Below, piece after piece: positions 50,453 through 59,036 of a stretch of 64,000 bases of DNA (within the stretch, counting starts at the first letter, position 1; each line of letters begins with the position of its first letter). The stretch spans positions 5,766,001 through 5,830,000 of the forward strand of contig NC_003155.5 of NCBI RefSeq assembly GCF_000009765.2, read 5' to 3'. Source of the DNA: Streptomyces avermitilis MA-4680 = NBRC 14893. GTDB taxonomy: Bacteria > Actinomycetota > Actinomycetes > Streptomycetales > Streptomycetaceae. The notes under the pieces were generated by a model that saw only the letters and a program-made list of their open reading frames with translations, did not search any database and was not told the DNA's origin. Both the position numbers and the translations under genes were made by a program.

Positions 50453-51148
50453 TCAGGCCAGCTTCTTCAGCAGTTCCGTGGCCAGCGGGGCGGAAGAGGC
50501 CGGGTTCTGGCCGGTGACCAGGTTGCGGTCGACGACGACGTGCGGCGCCCACGGCTCGCCCTCCCGGACGTCGACGCCCGCCTCGACGAGACGGTCCTGG
50601 AGGAGCCACTTCGCCTTGTCGGCGAGCCCGGCCTGGATCTCCTCGGCGTTGGTGAACGCGGCGACGCGGTAGCCGGCGAAGGCGTTGGCGCCGTCCCCGT
50701 CCGTGGCGGCGAGCAGCGCGGCCGGGCCGTGGCAGACGACCCCGAGCGGCTTGCCGGAGCGCAGGGCGAGGGTCAGGAGCCGTCCCGAGCCGGCATGGAC
50801 CGCGAGATCCTCCATCGGGCCGTGGCCACCGGGGTAGAAGACGGCGGCGTACTCGTCGAGGTCGACGTCCTCCAGCGCGACGGGGTGCTGGAGCTCGGAG
50901 AAGGAGGCCAGCGTGGCGGCGACCCGGTCGGCGCCTTCCTGACCGCCGTTGACCTCGGGGGCCAGGCTGCCCTGGTCCACGGTGGGCGCGACACCGCCGG
51001 GGGTGGCGACGACGACCTCGTGACCGGCCGCCTTGAACGCCTCGTACGGGGCGGCGGCCTCCTCGGCCCAGAAGCCGGTGGGGTGCTTGGTGCCGTCGGC
51101 CAGGGTCCAGTGGTCGGCGCCGGTGACGACGAACAGAATCTTCGACAT
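50453..51148 (-). CDS. DJ-1/PfpI-family protein (Hsp31/glyoxalase III-like)
   Basis: A 231-residue class I glutamine-amidotransferase-like protein. The nucleophile elbow is LGVVCHGPAALL with the reactive Cys and adjacent His; the Glu in TGFWAEEAAAPYEAF completes the site. VEVNGGQEG-like and FYPGGHGPMEDLA phrases follow the Hsp31/YhbO pattern. It may act as a chaperone, a deglycase/glyoxalase or a related enzyme. It is divergent from a LysR gene that likely controls it. Confidence 0.9.
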   Translation of the reverse strand: MSKILFVVTGADHWTLADGTKHPTGFWAEEAAAPYEAFKAAGHEVVVATPGGVAPTVDQGSLAPEVNGGQEGADRVAATLASFSELQHPVALEDVDLDEYAAVFYPGGHGPMEDLAVHAGSGRLLTLALRSGKPLGVVCHGPAALLAATDGDGANAFAGYRVAAFTNAEEIQAGLADKAKWLLQDRLVEAGVDVREGEPWAPHVVVDRNLVTGQNPASSAPLATELLKKLA

Positions 51149-51296
51149 GGGGTGCGCTTCCTTGAGTGGTGGAGGGGGAGTGCGGCGACGAGCCGAACGT
51201 GTCGGACGTGTCGAACGTAGGACGGACGACGGCTGGTTTCCAATGACAGATCCGATGGCTGCCATAGAAATCCGCATGGGTTCTACGCTCGCTGTC

Positions 51297-52232
51297 GTGA
51301 GCCATGAGATTCCTGATGGGCCGGCCGCCGCGCCCGCACCCGCCGACCTCAACCTCCTGCGCACGTTCCTCGCGGTCTACCGGTCCGGTTCCTTCACCGC
51401 CGCCGCCCACCTCCTGGGACTCTCCCAGCCCACGGTCACCACCCAGATCCGGTCCCTGGAGCGGCAGACGCGGCGGGAGTTGTTCGAACGGCTGCCGCGC
51501 GGGGTCGCGCCGACCACGGTCGCCGACGAACTCGCCGCCCGCGTCGCCGCCCCGCTCGACGCCCTCGCGGCGGCCACGGGACAGGGCACCCTCGAGGAGA
51601 CGCGGGCCGAACCGGTCCATCTGGCCGGGCCCGCCGAATGGCTCAGCACGGTCGCGCTGCCCGCCCTCGGCCCGCTTCTCGCGCAGGGCGTACGGCTGCG
51701 GGTGACCACGGGGCTGACCGACGCGCTCCTCGACGAACTGCGCGCGGGCCGCCACGACCTGGTCGTCGCCACCAGCAGGCCGCGCGGCCGCACCCTGACA
51801 GCGGTGCCGCTGGCGGACGAGGAGTTCGTCCTGGTCGCCGCTCCCGTCTGGGCCGAGCGGATCGGGGAGCGGCTCGCGGCGGACGGTCCGGGTGTGCTGC
51901 ACGAGGTGCCGTTGGTGACGTACGCCGAGGATCTGCCGATCGTCCGGCGCTACTGGCGGCACGTCTTCGGCCGGCGCCTCAACTGCCAGGCGGCCGTCAC
52001 GGTGCCCGATCTGCGCGGGGTCAGGGCGGCCGTCGCGGGCGGCGCCGGGTTCAGCGTGCTGCCGCGCTATCTGTGCGCCGACGAGCTGACCTCCGGCGCG
52101 CTGGTCCTCCTGGCCGACCCCGAGGACCCGCCGATCAACACCAGCTTCCTCGCGCAGCGCCCCGGTGCCTTCGGCAACCCTCATGTGGCCCGGGTGCGGG
52201 ACCACTTGCTGGAGGCGGCGCGGTCGTGGTGA
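51297..52232 (+). CDS. LysR-family transcriptional regulator
   Basis: A 311-residue LysR protein. The HTH lies in LNLLRTFLAVYRSGSFTAAAHLLGLSQPTVTTQIRSLERQ, and the effector-binding domain covers the rest. GTG 51297 is preceded by TACGCT at -10 distance and no ribosome site, so the message may be leaderless; ATG 51276 is in frame. It is divergent from the DJ-1 gene (148-base gap). Activation of that gene under reactive-carbonyl or oxidative stress is inference. Confidence 0.9.
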   Translation: MSHEIPDGPAAAPAPADLNLLRTFLAVYRSGSFTAAAHLLGLSQPTVTTQIRSLERQTRRELFERLPRGVAPTTVADELAARVAAPLDALAAATGQGTLEETRAEPVHLAGPAEWLSTVALPALGPLLAQGVRLRVTTGLTDALLDELRAGRHDLVVATSRPRGRTLTAVPLADEEFVLVAAPVWAERIGERLAADGPGVLHEVPLVTYAEDLPIVRRYWRHVFGRRLNCQAAVTVPDLRGVRAAVAGGAGFSVLPRYLCADELTSGALVLLADPEDPPINTSFLAQRPGAFGNPHVARVRDHLLEAARSW

Positions 52233-52289
52233 GCCAGGCCCGGCCGCGGTGATCCACCGCGGGGGCGCACGCCTCGTCGGCCCCGCGCC

Positions 52290-54326
52290 CTACCGGTCCC
52301 GCACCCCCACCGGCCCCCGCTGATCCCCCTGCGGCTCCCCCCGCCGCACCGACCCGGGCGCCCGCGCCGGCGGGTGGTCCGCGCGGGCCGAGGAGCTGAG
52401 CTGCCACGGCACGCTGATGACCATCACACCCGGGGTGAACAGCAGCCGGCTCTTGAGCCACAGCGCCGACTGGTTGTGCAGCAGGTTCTCCCACCAGTGG
52501 CCGACGACGTACTCGGGGATGAACACGGCGACGACATCGCGCGGGCTCTCGCGGCGGACGGAGCGCACGTACTCCATGACCGGCCGGGTCACCTCGCGGT
52601 AGGGCGAGTCGAGGATCTTCAGCGGTACGTCGATGTCGTACTCCTCCCAGCGCCGCTCCAGCTCCGTCGCCGAGTCCCGGTCGACGGAGACCGTCAGCGC
52701 CTCCAGCCGGTCGGGCTTGAGGGCATGCGCGTACGCCAGCGCCCGCAGCGTCGGCTTGTGCAGGGTGGAGACGAGGACGATCCCGAACACCCTTGAAGGG
52801 GGCCTGAGTTCGATCTTCGGGTCGGTCACCGCCAGCTCCGCCGCCGTGGTGTCGTAGTGCCGCCGGATGCCGCGCATCATCACCCACAGCACCACGGCCG
52901 CGAGCACCGCCAGCCACGCGCCCTGCGTGAACTTGGTCGCCAGCACGATCACCAGGACGAGCCCGGTGACGACCGAGCCCACCGCGTTGATGACCCGCGC
53001 GACGTGGTGCCGTCTGCGCAGCGCCCCGTCGCGCTCCACGCGCAGCTCGCGGTTCCAGTGCCGGACCATGCCGAGCTGGGACAGCGTGAAGGAGGTGAAC
53101 ACGCCCAGGATGTAGAGGTGGATGAGGCTGGTGACGCTCGCCCGGAAGCCCCACAGCAGCAGTGCGGCGACGACCGCCAGGGCGAGGATGCCGTTGGAGA
53201 AGGCGAGCCGGTCGCCGCGGTTGTGCAACTGGTGGGGCAGATAGCGGTGCTGGGCCAGGATCGAGGCGAGCAGCGGGAAGCCGTTGAAGGCCGTGTTGGC
53301 GGCCAGGATCAGGACGAGGGCGGTCGCGGCCTGGATGACGTAGAAGCCGACGCTGTGCTCGCCGCCGAAGACCGCGGCGGCGATCTGCGCGATGACCGTC
53401 CGCTGGGTGTAGGAGGCGCAGTCGCCCGGCAGCCCCGTCAGGCGGCAGGCGTCGGACGTGATGCGCACCTTGGCGATCAGTGCGAGCGCGGTGACGCCGA
53501 CGAACATGACGATGGCGAGGGTGCCCATGGCCACCAGGGTCGCGGCGGCGTTCTTCGACTTGGGCTTGCGGAAGGCGGGTACGCCGTTGGAGATCGCCTC
53601 CACGCCGGTCAGCGCCGTACAGCCGGAGGAGAACGCGCGCAGCACCAGCATGGTCAGCGCCAGGCCCGTGAGGTGGGCGTCCCCGGGGTCGGGGGTGATC
53701 CCGTACCGCGCGCTCTCGGCGACCGGCGGGTCCCCGAGGGCGTACCGGATCAGCCCCGTGACCACCATGACGAGCACGCCGCCGATGAAGAGGTACGTCG
53801 GCGCGGCGAAGGCCCGCCCCGACTCGCGCAGGCCCCGCAGGTTGACGGCGGTCAGGAGCGCGACGAAGACGAGGGCCAGCGGGACGCGGTACTCGGCGAG
53901 CCGGGGAACGGCGGAGATGATGTTGTCGACGCCGGAGGCGACCGAGACCGCCACGGTCATGACGTAGTCGACGAGCAGTGAGGCCGCGACGACCAGACCG
54001 GTCGAGGGGCCCAGGTTCGTGGACACGACCTCGAACGAGCCGCCACCGCTCGGATACGCGTGCACGACCTGGCGGTACGACAGCACGACGACCGCCATCA
54101 GGGCCACGACCGCCGCCGCGATCCACGGCGTGAAGTGGAGGTAGGCGAGGCCGCCGAGGGTGAGGACGAGCAGGATCTCCTGGGTCGCGTACGCCACCGA
54201 GGACAGCGGGTCGGAGGCGAAGACCGGCAGGGCGAGCCGCTTGGGCAGCAGGGCCTCGTGCAGCTCCTCGCTCCGCATGGCCCGGCCGATCACCAGACGC
54301 TTCAGGATCCCGGTCACGTTGAACAC
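52290..54326 (-). CDS. KimA-like APC-superfamily permease
   Basis: A 678-residue permease. It starts VTGILKRLVIGRAMRSEELH and the first helix block LALPVFASDPLSSVAYATQEIL, then SYRQVVHAYPSGGGSFEVVSTNLGPSTGL; these are the hallmarks of the KimA (YdaO) potassium importer group. About 12 helices are followed by a cytosolic domain resembling a universal stress fold (RVFGIVLVSTLHKPTLRALAYAHALKPD). A potassium function is by similarity. GTG 54326 or 54317 is the start. No c-di-AMP riboswitch is recognised upstream; a direct repeat TTAAGGGAC/TTTAGGGTT sits near 54391-54410. Confidence 0.87.
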   Translation of the reverse strand: MFNVTGILKRLVIGRAMRSEELHEALLPKRLALPVFASDPLSSVAYATQEILLVLTLGGLAYLHFTPWIAAAVVALMAVVVLSYRQVVHAYPSGGGSFEVVSTNLGPSTGLVVAASLLVDYVMTVAVSVASGVDNIISAVPRLAEYRVPLALVFVALLTAVNLRGLRESGRAFAAPTYLFIGGVLVMVVTGLIRYALGDPPVAESARYGITPDPGDAHLTGLALTMLVLRAFSSGCTALTGVEAISNGVPAFRKPKSKNAAATLVAMGTLAIVMFVGVTALALIAKVRITSDACRLTGLPGDCASYTQRTVIAQIAAAVFGGEHSVGFYVIQAATALVLILAANTAFNGFPLLASILAQHRYLPHQLHNRGDRLAFSNGILALAVVAALLLWGFRASVTSLIHLYILGVFTSFTLSQLGMVRHWNRELRVERDGALRRRHHVARVINAVGSVVTGLVLVIVLATKFTQGAWLAVLAAVVLWVMMRGIRRHYDTTAAELAVTDPKIELRPPSRVFGIVLVSTLHKPTLRALAYAHALKPDRLEALTVSVDRDSATELERRWEEYDIDVPLKILDSPYREVTRPVMEYVRSVRRESPRDVVAVFIPEYVVGHWWENLLHNQSALWLKSRLLFTPGVMVISVPWQLSSSARADHPPARAPGSVRRGEPQGDQRGPVGVRDR

Positions 54327-54571
54327 GGCGGGAGCGTATGCAGGGGGACGAACCGGAGAGAGCGGACCGTGGGCGTATCCGGTGTTAAGGGACCTTTAGG
54401 GTTCCGTCCGGCGCGTGCATATGGAGCAAGGGCGGCCGATTCGACCGCCCGCGCCTGCGACGTCTTCGACCGTCCGCGCCTGCGACGTCGCCCGTGACTC
54501 GGGCGGCCGGGGCTGTCGGGGCCGGCTGTCGGTAGCGACCTGTCGGTATCGGCAGTCGGCGGTCTGCGTGG
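54327..54571. promoter_or_regulatory. Region upstream of the KimA-like gene
   Basis: 245 bases without a gene. The phrase GTTAAGGGACC is followed directly by TTTAGGGTTCC near 54391-54412, an 11-base-spaced direct repeat as often used by response regulators. The rest repeats the phrase CGCCTGCGACGTC. No riboswitch fold was recognised. Confidence 0.4.
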
Positions 54572-55132
54572 TCAGCCGGGCGGCCGGTGGATCCACACCT
54601 CGCGCGGGGCGGCCCCGGGGCCGGGGGCCAGGGTGCCCAGCCGCGACCAGCCCCAGGCCCGCAGCACGTGACCGGCGGCCTCGGTGGGAGCGTCGTCGCC
54701 GTCGAGGTCCAGGGTGGTCACCACCAGGTCCGCGGGCCGTCGTTCCAGCAGCCGCTCCCGCAGCCGGGTGGCGATGCCCTGGCGCCGGAAGGCGGGCAGC
54801 ACCATCAGCTCCGCCAGCACGAACACCCGCCCGGAGGCGGTGAACTCCTCGATGTCCGGCGGGAGTTCTCCGTCGAACCCCGACCACCACCCCCCGGTGC
54901 GGGAGGCGTGGAAGCCATAGGCGCAGCCGACGAGCCGCGCCGCCCCGGCGACGACCATGTCGAAGTCGGGACGCCGGACGTCCTGCTCGAACCGGCCGAG
55001 GAAGTCCTCCCGGTCCCGGTACTCGGTGCCCACGTCACCGCGGTACACCATGACGTGGACGTCGCCGATGTCGTTGCGCTGCTGCTCGGCCTGCCACCGG
55101 CTCAGCCGCCGCAGGAACACCTCCGCCGCCAT
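54572..55132 (-). CDS. GNAT-family acetyltransferase (paralogue of the one at 63.5 kb)
   Basis: A 186-residue GNAT protein: LRRLSRWQAEQQRNDIGDVHV, DFLGRFEQDVRRPDFDMVVA, GCAYGFHASRTGGWWSGFDG, then the acetyl-CoA site RVFVLAELMVLPAFRRQGIATRL. The same phrases occur in the incomplete gene at 63547, so the two are paralogues. The GWWSGFDG block seems specific for this Streptomyces group. Substrate unknown. It stands alone. Confidence 0.87.
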   Translation of the reverse strand: MAAEVFLRRLSRWQAEQQRNDIGDVHVMVYRGDVGTEYRDREDFLGRFEQDVRRPDFDMVVAGAARLVGCAYGFHASRTGGWWSGFDGELPPDIEEFTASGRVFVLAELMVLPAFRRQGIATRLRERLLERRPADLVVTTLDLDGDDAPTEAAGHVLRAWGWSRLGTLAPGPGAAPREVWIHRPPG

Positions 55133-55552
55133 GAACCGCCTCCCCCCGCCACTGGGGGCGCGCGCCCCTCGACCGGAATGGTGACACCGGAGACCGGCGA
55201 GGGGAACGGGGCGGCAGGCGGCCGGCCTCGTTCCCGCCGCGGTGCCACCGCCGCCGTTACCCGTCGGTCGGACGAAAATGTCTGCTGCCGGGGACGGAGG
55301 AAACCTGTACGGCGGGTAGACGATTTTTCATTCCCCCGGGTGGAGTGACATTCACAACCGTGCCTCACGCGCCGGTCCGTGCTAGTGTCGATTTCAGTTG
55401 CAGTTTTGGTTCCCAAGCATTTTGAGTGTTTTCGCCGGTTAACCCCGGCCATGCATCTCTGGATTTCCGGTTCTCCGGGCAGGGCAATCATCGCGGCGAC
55501 GCGAGACCTCACACAGTGTGGGGCCTCCAGTACTGCCCCGAAGGAGAATGAC
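55133..55552 (+). promoter_or_regulatory. Promoter and long leader of the cold-shock gene
   Basis: 420 bases without a gene. The section 55380-55440 is clearly AT-richer than the rest and begins with a -10-like TAGTGT (55383-55388), giving a leader of about 160 bases before the csp start. Long leaders are typical of cold-shock mRNAs. The leader ends in GGAG six bases before ATG. Confidence 0.5.
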
Positions 55553-55756
55553 ATGGCTACTGGTACCGTGAAGTGGTTCAACGCGGAAAAGGGTTTCGGC
55601 TTCATCGAGCAGGACGGTGGCGGCGCTGACGTCTTCGCCCACTACTCGAACATCGCCACCCAGGGCTTCCGCGAGCTGCAGGAAGGCCAGAAGGTGACGT
55701 TCGACGTCACGCAGGGCCAGAAGGGCCCGCAGGCGGAGAACATCGTCCCGGCCTAA
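55553..55756 (+). CDS. CspA-family cold-shock protein
   Basis: A 67-residue OB-fold RNA/ssDNA-binding protein. MATGTVKWFNAEKGFGFIEQ holds RNP1 (KGFGFI) and DVFAHYSNI is RNP2, where the usual His-stacked VFVHYS is VFAHYS. The length is exactly the family's. AAGGAGAATGAC precedes ATG 55553. A 15-bp hairpin follows. It belongs to the Streptomyces scoF-like group of abundant cold-shock or constitutive CSPs. Confidence 0.97.
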   Translation: MATGTVKWFNAEKGFGFIEQDGGGADVFAHYSNIATQGFRELQEGQKVTFDVTQGQKGPQAENIVPA

Positions 55757-55776
55757 CCCGGACGAAGCATCACGTG

Positions 55777-55810
55777 GCCGAGGCCCGCACCGCAAGGTGC
55801 GGGCCTCGGC
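55777..55810 (+). terminator. Terminator of the csp gene
   Basis: A perfect 15-bp stem (55777-55791 with 55796-55810), GCAA tetraloop, followed by TCGTTTGTG. Confidence 0.9.
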
Positions 55811-56203
55811 TCGTTTGTGCGCCGCCGCGGCTGCGATCCGACGGCCCGGAGGAAATGCCGGTGAATCCGCTTGGCCGCATCCGGTGATTGCGGTAGTGCG
55901 GTCGACAAATGCTCCGGATACTCCGCCGTAATTCATCTGGCCGACAGGCAGATTCCCGCGCGTATTTTCGTACGGTGTCGGCTCGGTGTATCCGCCGACC
56001 CTCGTGGCGACGATCGCGGCCAAGCCGCGCGGCGCACCGGCATGCCAGTGGTGGTGCGCCGCGACGTGTGTACCGGCGATGCGAGTAGGGGCGCGGCGCG
56101 CCGCGTACCGGTCATGCCGGCGGTGGTGCCACTGGCATGACCGGGCCCCGAGGATCAGGCCCAGGGTGGGCTCATCGCGGGACGCGAACGGTGCCGCCCC
56201 GGA
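55811..56203. other. Gap with no recognised gene
   Basis: About 390 bases between the csp terminator and the end of the DUF305 gene. Open frames on both strands lack ribosome sites and family resemblance. Nothing else stands out. Confidence 0.4.
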
Positions 56204-56881
56204 TCAGAGCCGGCCGAGGATCCTGTTCATCTTCGCGATCTCGGCCGTCTGGTTCGTGATGACGGTGCCGGCCAGCTTCTTGGCGTCGGCGCTGCGGCCG
56301 CTCTTCTGTTCGTCCTCGGCCATGGTGATCGCACCCTCGTGGTGGTCGATCATCATCTGGGCGAACATCTTGTCGAAGGCGGTGCCCTGGGCGGCCTTCA
56401 GTGCCGTCATGTGCTCGTCGGACATCATCCCGGCCATGTCCGTGCCGCCCGCACCGTGCTGCATACCGGGCATGCCGCTCGCCGTGGACGAACCCGGCCT
56501 GCCCCAGGACTTCAGCCACCCTCGCATGGTGCTGATCTCGGGGTCCTGTGCCTTTTCGATCGCGGCGGCCAGGTCCTTGACGTCCTGGTCGGAGGCGCGG
56601 CCTTCGGCCAGTTCCGCCATCTCCACGGCCTGCTGGTGGTGCGGGATCATCTGCTGCGCGAACGTCACGTCCGCGCCGTTGAACCGCCCGGAGGAGGACG
56701 ACGAGGAGGACGACGCGGAGGACGACGCGGCGGCGGAACCGCTGCCGTGGTGCATCCCGGGCATGGACGAGTCCTTCGGGTCGCCGGAGCCACAGGCCGC
56801 GAGCGTCAGCGCGAGAACAGCCGCCGTAGCGGCCGCCGAGAGGGCACGCCGGGGTGCGGAGGAACGCGGGGAAGTGAACAT
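56204..56881 (-). CDS. DUF305 lipoprotein
   Basis: A 225-residue lipoprotein. The signal LSAAATAAVLALTLAACGSG ends in the lipidated Cys. A Met/His-rich patch (SMPGMHHGSG) and a poly-Ser linker precede the four-helix DUF305 domain, whose two repeats carry His pairs: QQMIPHHQQAVEMAEL and QMMIDHHEGAITMAEDE. A second Met/His patch (GMPGMQHGAGGTDMAGMM) lies between. The His/Met content suggests copper or other metal binding at the cell surface. It follows a DUF6153 gene by 100 bases. Confidence 0.92.
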   Translation of the reverse strand: MFTSPRSSAPRRALSAAATAAVLALTLAACGSGDPKDSSMPGMHHGSGSAAASSSASSSSSSSSGRFNGADVTFAQQMIPHHQQAVEMAELAEGRASDQDVKDLAAAIEKAQDPEISTMRGWLKSWGRPGSSTASGMPGMQHGAGGTDMAGMMSDEHMTALKAAQGTAFDKMFAQMMIDHHEGAITMAEDEQKSGRSADAKKLAGTVITNQTAEIAKMNRILGRL

Positions 56882-56981
56882 TTCAGGGGTCTTTCCGGGT
56901 GGGCGCACCACACCGGTGGCGCGCGGGTGAACAGGACACCTGGCCGGAGGGGCCGAACGGCCGGACTCCGGCGGGCGTCCG

Positions 56982-57455
56982 TCACGTCCGCGCGACGCAC
57001 ACCTGGAGGAGGAGATGGCGCCCGTATAGGGGCGGGCCGCGCCTGGCCGGTTCCCCGAAGACACCGGACCGCCCCGTCGGATGCCACGCCACCAGGGCCA
57101 CCAGGCCGAGGAGCGCGAGCAGGCCCGTCGCGGGCAGGGGCGTCCGGTCGCGGGCCGGCGTGGACACGCACAGCTCTCCGCTCATCCCCGGCATGGCGAC
57201 GCCGTGGGCAGGGGGAGCCGTCGGGGCCATGGCCGAGGCGCCCGGTGCCGTGGCACCCGGGGGACGCAGGGCGGCAGCGTCCATGCGGACGTCCTCGCCG
57301 TGCCCCGTGCCCGGAGACATGACCATCGCCGTCGAGCCGTGGCAGCCCTCGGCGGCGTTCGCCGGAGCCCCGTGCATGAAGAACAGCCCCAGCAGGACGG
57401 CGCACAGCACGAGCAGCCGAGCCACTCCCGGCCCCCGCCTCCGCCTGCCGTCCAC
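56982..57455 (-). CDS. DUF6153 secreted or membrane protein
   Basis: A 157-residue protein. A hydrophobic N-terminal segment (VARLLVLCAVLLGLFFMHGAP) and a second near the C-terminus (LPATGLLALLGLVALVAWHP) enclose an external part rich in Met, His, Gly and Ala (CHGSTAMVMSPGTGHGEDV, GVAMPGMSGELCVS). DUF6153 genes are often next to DUF305 genes in Streptomyces. GTG 57455 is served by AAGGAAGG. Joint work in surface metal handling with the DUF305 protein is inference. Confidence 0.82.
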   Translation of the reverse strand: MDGRRRRGPGVARLLVLCAVLLGLFFMHGAPANAAEGCHGSTAMVMSPGTGHGEDVRMDAAALRPPGATAPGASAMAPTAPPAHGVAMPGMSGELCVSTPARDRTPLPATGLLALLGLVALVAWHPTGRSGVFGEPARRGPPLYGRHLLLQVCVART

Positions 57456-57652
57456 GTCTGCCTTCCTTCTGCCCGTCAGTCGGTCTGCTCGTCAGCTCGT
57501 CGGTTCGTCAGCTCATCGAGCACCTGTCCGCCGACGATACCCCCGGAGGGTTCCCCGGACCCGCACATCGGTACGGATCCGCGAGTCCAGACGCTCACCG
57601 AACCCCGGACTCCGCCGTCGATTCCGTACCACCGCACCCCGAAGACGGCGCT

Positions 57653-58519
57653 TCACGAGAGGCGAAGGCCGAGTCTGTCCGCCCAGGCCGAGATGGCCCT
57701 GGCGATCAGCACGGGCTGGTCCTCCGGCGTGTGATGCCCGGCGACGGCTTCGGAGTGCTCGATCTCCAGGCCGGCGATGTTCGCCGCGCACCACGCGACG
57801 ATGCCCTCGTGCATCATCGCCCCCGGTCCGGGCGCGAACGTGAGCAGCAGCTTGGGCACGTCCACGCTGGCCTTCAGCCACCGGTCGTACGCCTCGATCC
57901 GGGCCACCACGTCGGCAGGCTCGCCGCCCAGCGGCATCGAGCGCGGCCACCGAAGAAGCGGCAGCCTGCTCTCCCGGGTCGGGTACGGCTTGCGGTAGAC
58001 ATCGAGGTCGCCCTCGGTGAGCGCCGTGGCGGAGCTGCCGGGCAGGCCCTGCTCGATGAAGGCGTTGTCGTCGAGGATCATGGACTCGCCGACGCCCCGC
58101 GTCTTGATCGCCCGGAACAGCTCCCGGCCGCCTTCGGGGAACTCGGCCCAGGCCATCGGCTTGACGATGGTCTCGGTGAACGCGATGCCGCGCACCCGGT
58201 GCGGGTGGCGCGCGGCCCAGTCGAAGGCCAGCGCGCCACCCCAGTCGTGCCCGACCAGGATCACGTCGCGCAGATCGAGCGCGTCGAACCAGGCGTCCAG
58301 GTAACGGGCGTGGTCGGCGAAGGTGTAGTCGAGGGCGGGTTTGCCCGACTCGCCCATACCGATCAGGTCGGGGGCCAGCAGCCGTCCGGATCCCACGGCC
58401 GGCATGACGTCCCGCCACAGGTAGGACGACGTCGGGTTGCCGTGCAGGAAGACGATGGGCACCCCGGTGCCGGACTCCCGGTGGTACATGGTCGAGTCGA
58501 GGATGTGCTGTACAGGCAT
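57653..58519 (-). CDS. Haloalkane dehalogenase-like alpha/beta hydrolase
   Basis: A 288-residue alpha/beta hydrolase. The nucleophile Asp-92 is in VGHDWGGALAFDWA, with Trp-93 and Asn-28 of LHGNPTSSYLWR as halide-binding pair, and His-263 in AGHHTPEDQP as the base; these are the marks of haloalkane dehalogenases (DhaA/LinB type) and not of epoxide hydrolases. It would release halide from alkyl halides. It is 11 bases after a PPOX-type gene, downstream of an NmrA-type gene, in an operon facing a TetR regulator. Confidence 0.9.
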   Translation of the reverse strand: MPVQHILDSTMYHRESGTGVPIVFLHGNPTSSYLWRDVMPAVGSGRLLAPDLIGMGESGKPALDYTFADHARYLDAWFDALDLRDVILVGHDWGGALAFDWAARHPHRVRGIAFTETIVKPMAWAEFPEGGRELFRAIKTRGVGESMILDDNAFIEQGLPGSSATALTEGDLDVYRKPYPTRESRLPLLRWPRSMPLGGEPADVVARIEAYDRWLKASVDVPKLLLTFAPGPGAMMHEGIVAWCAANIAGLEIEHSEAVAGHHTPEDQPVLIARAISAWADRLGLRLS

Positions 58520-58530
58520 GGTTCAGTCCC

Positions 58531-58926
58531 TTATCGGAGGTTGAGCCGGGTGATGCGATCAACCGCGATCTCGATGACCACGAGGCCGGGCGGGGCGGGA
58601 GGCGGCGTTCCATAGCGCGCGGTGTAACGGCGTATGCCTTCGGCCACTCGCCTGGGTGCGTCGTGCACGATGGCGAGTCCTTCCAACGTCACCCACCGGA
58701 ACCCCACCGCCTGGCAGAGCGCCGCGCGACCGCCCGGCCCGGCGATGACGTTCCTGGCTTTGCGTGTGGTGTCCACGGTCAGGACCCGGGCCGTCCCCGT
58801 CCGGCCCTCCCAGGTGAAGCGCACCGCGACGACGTGCGGCGAGTTGTCGGGACGCAGGGTGGTCAGGGTCGCCACCTGCGGTTCGGCGAGGAAATCCCCG
58901 ACCGGAGTGCCCACCTGAGTACTCAT
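58531..58926 (-). CDS. PPOX-class (F420/flavin split-barrel) protein
   Basis: A 131-residue split-barrel protein: VGDFLAEPQVATLTTLRPDNSPHVVAVRFTW begins the barrel, then TRKARNVIAGPGGRAALCQ and FRWVTLEGLAIVHDAP. It resembles PPOX-class F420-dependent reductases. Length is typical. ATG 58926 lies just downstream of a 23-bp repeat array. The middle gene of the operon NmrA-PPOX-dehalogenase; a redox step on foreign compounds is inference. Confidence 0.85.
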   Translation of the reverse strand: MSTQVGTPVGDFLAEPQVATLTTLRPDNSPHVVAVRFTWEGRTGTARVLTVDTTRKARNVIAGPGGRAALCQAVGFRWVTLEGLAIVHDAPRRVAEGIRRYTARYGTPPPAPPGLVVIEIAVDRITRLNLR

Positions 58927-58963
58927 CGGAGTGCACCCCGCGGGCTCACCGGAGTGCCCTCGT

Positions 58964-59032
58964 GTGCTCATCGCGGCGCCCACGGCGTACTCATCGTGGC
59001 GCCCACGGCGTGCTCATCGCGGCGCCCACCGC
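58964..59032. repeat. Three 23-bp tandem repeats before the PPOX gene
   Basis: Units at 58964-58986, 58987-59009 and 59010-59032, of the type GTGCTCATCGCGGCGCCCAC, differ by one to two bases. On the coding (minus) strand each contains ATGAGC/ATGAGT, like the true start ATGAGTAC of the PPOX gene. Confidence 0.85.
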
Positions 59033-59036
59033 GCGC

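Noticed and set aside
54327..54571. A c-di-AMP (ydaO-type) riboswitch upstream of the KimA-like gene
   Set aside because: The expected conserved helices and loops were not recognised by eye; a covariance-model search would be needed to claim it.
55871..56140. Small open frames in the gap after the csp gene
   Set aside because: They lack ribosome sites and coding bias, and they occur on both strands.
58964..59032. Repeat array considered as a CRISPR
   Set aside because: The copies are directly adjacent without spacers, only three in number and there are no cas genes; it is a tandem duplication.
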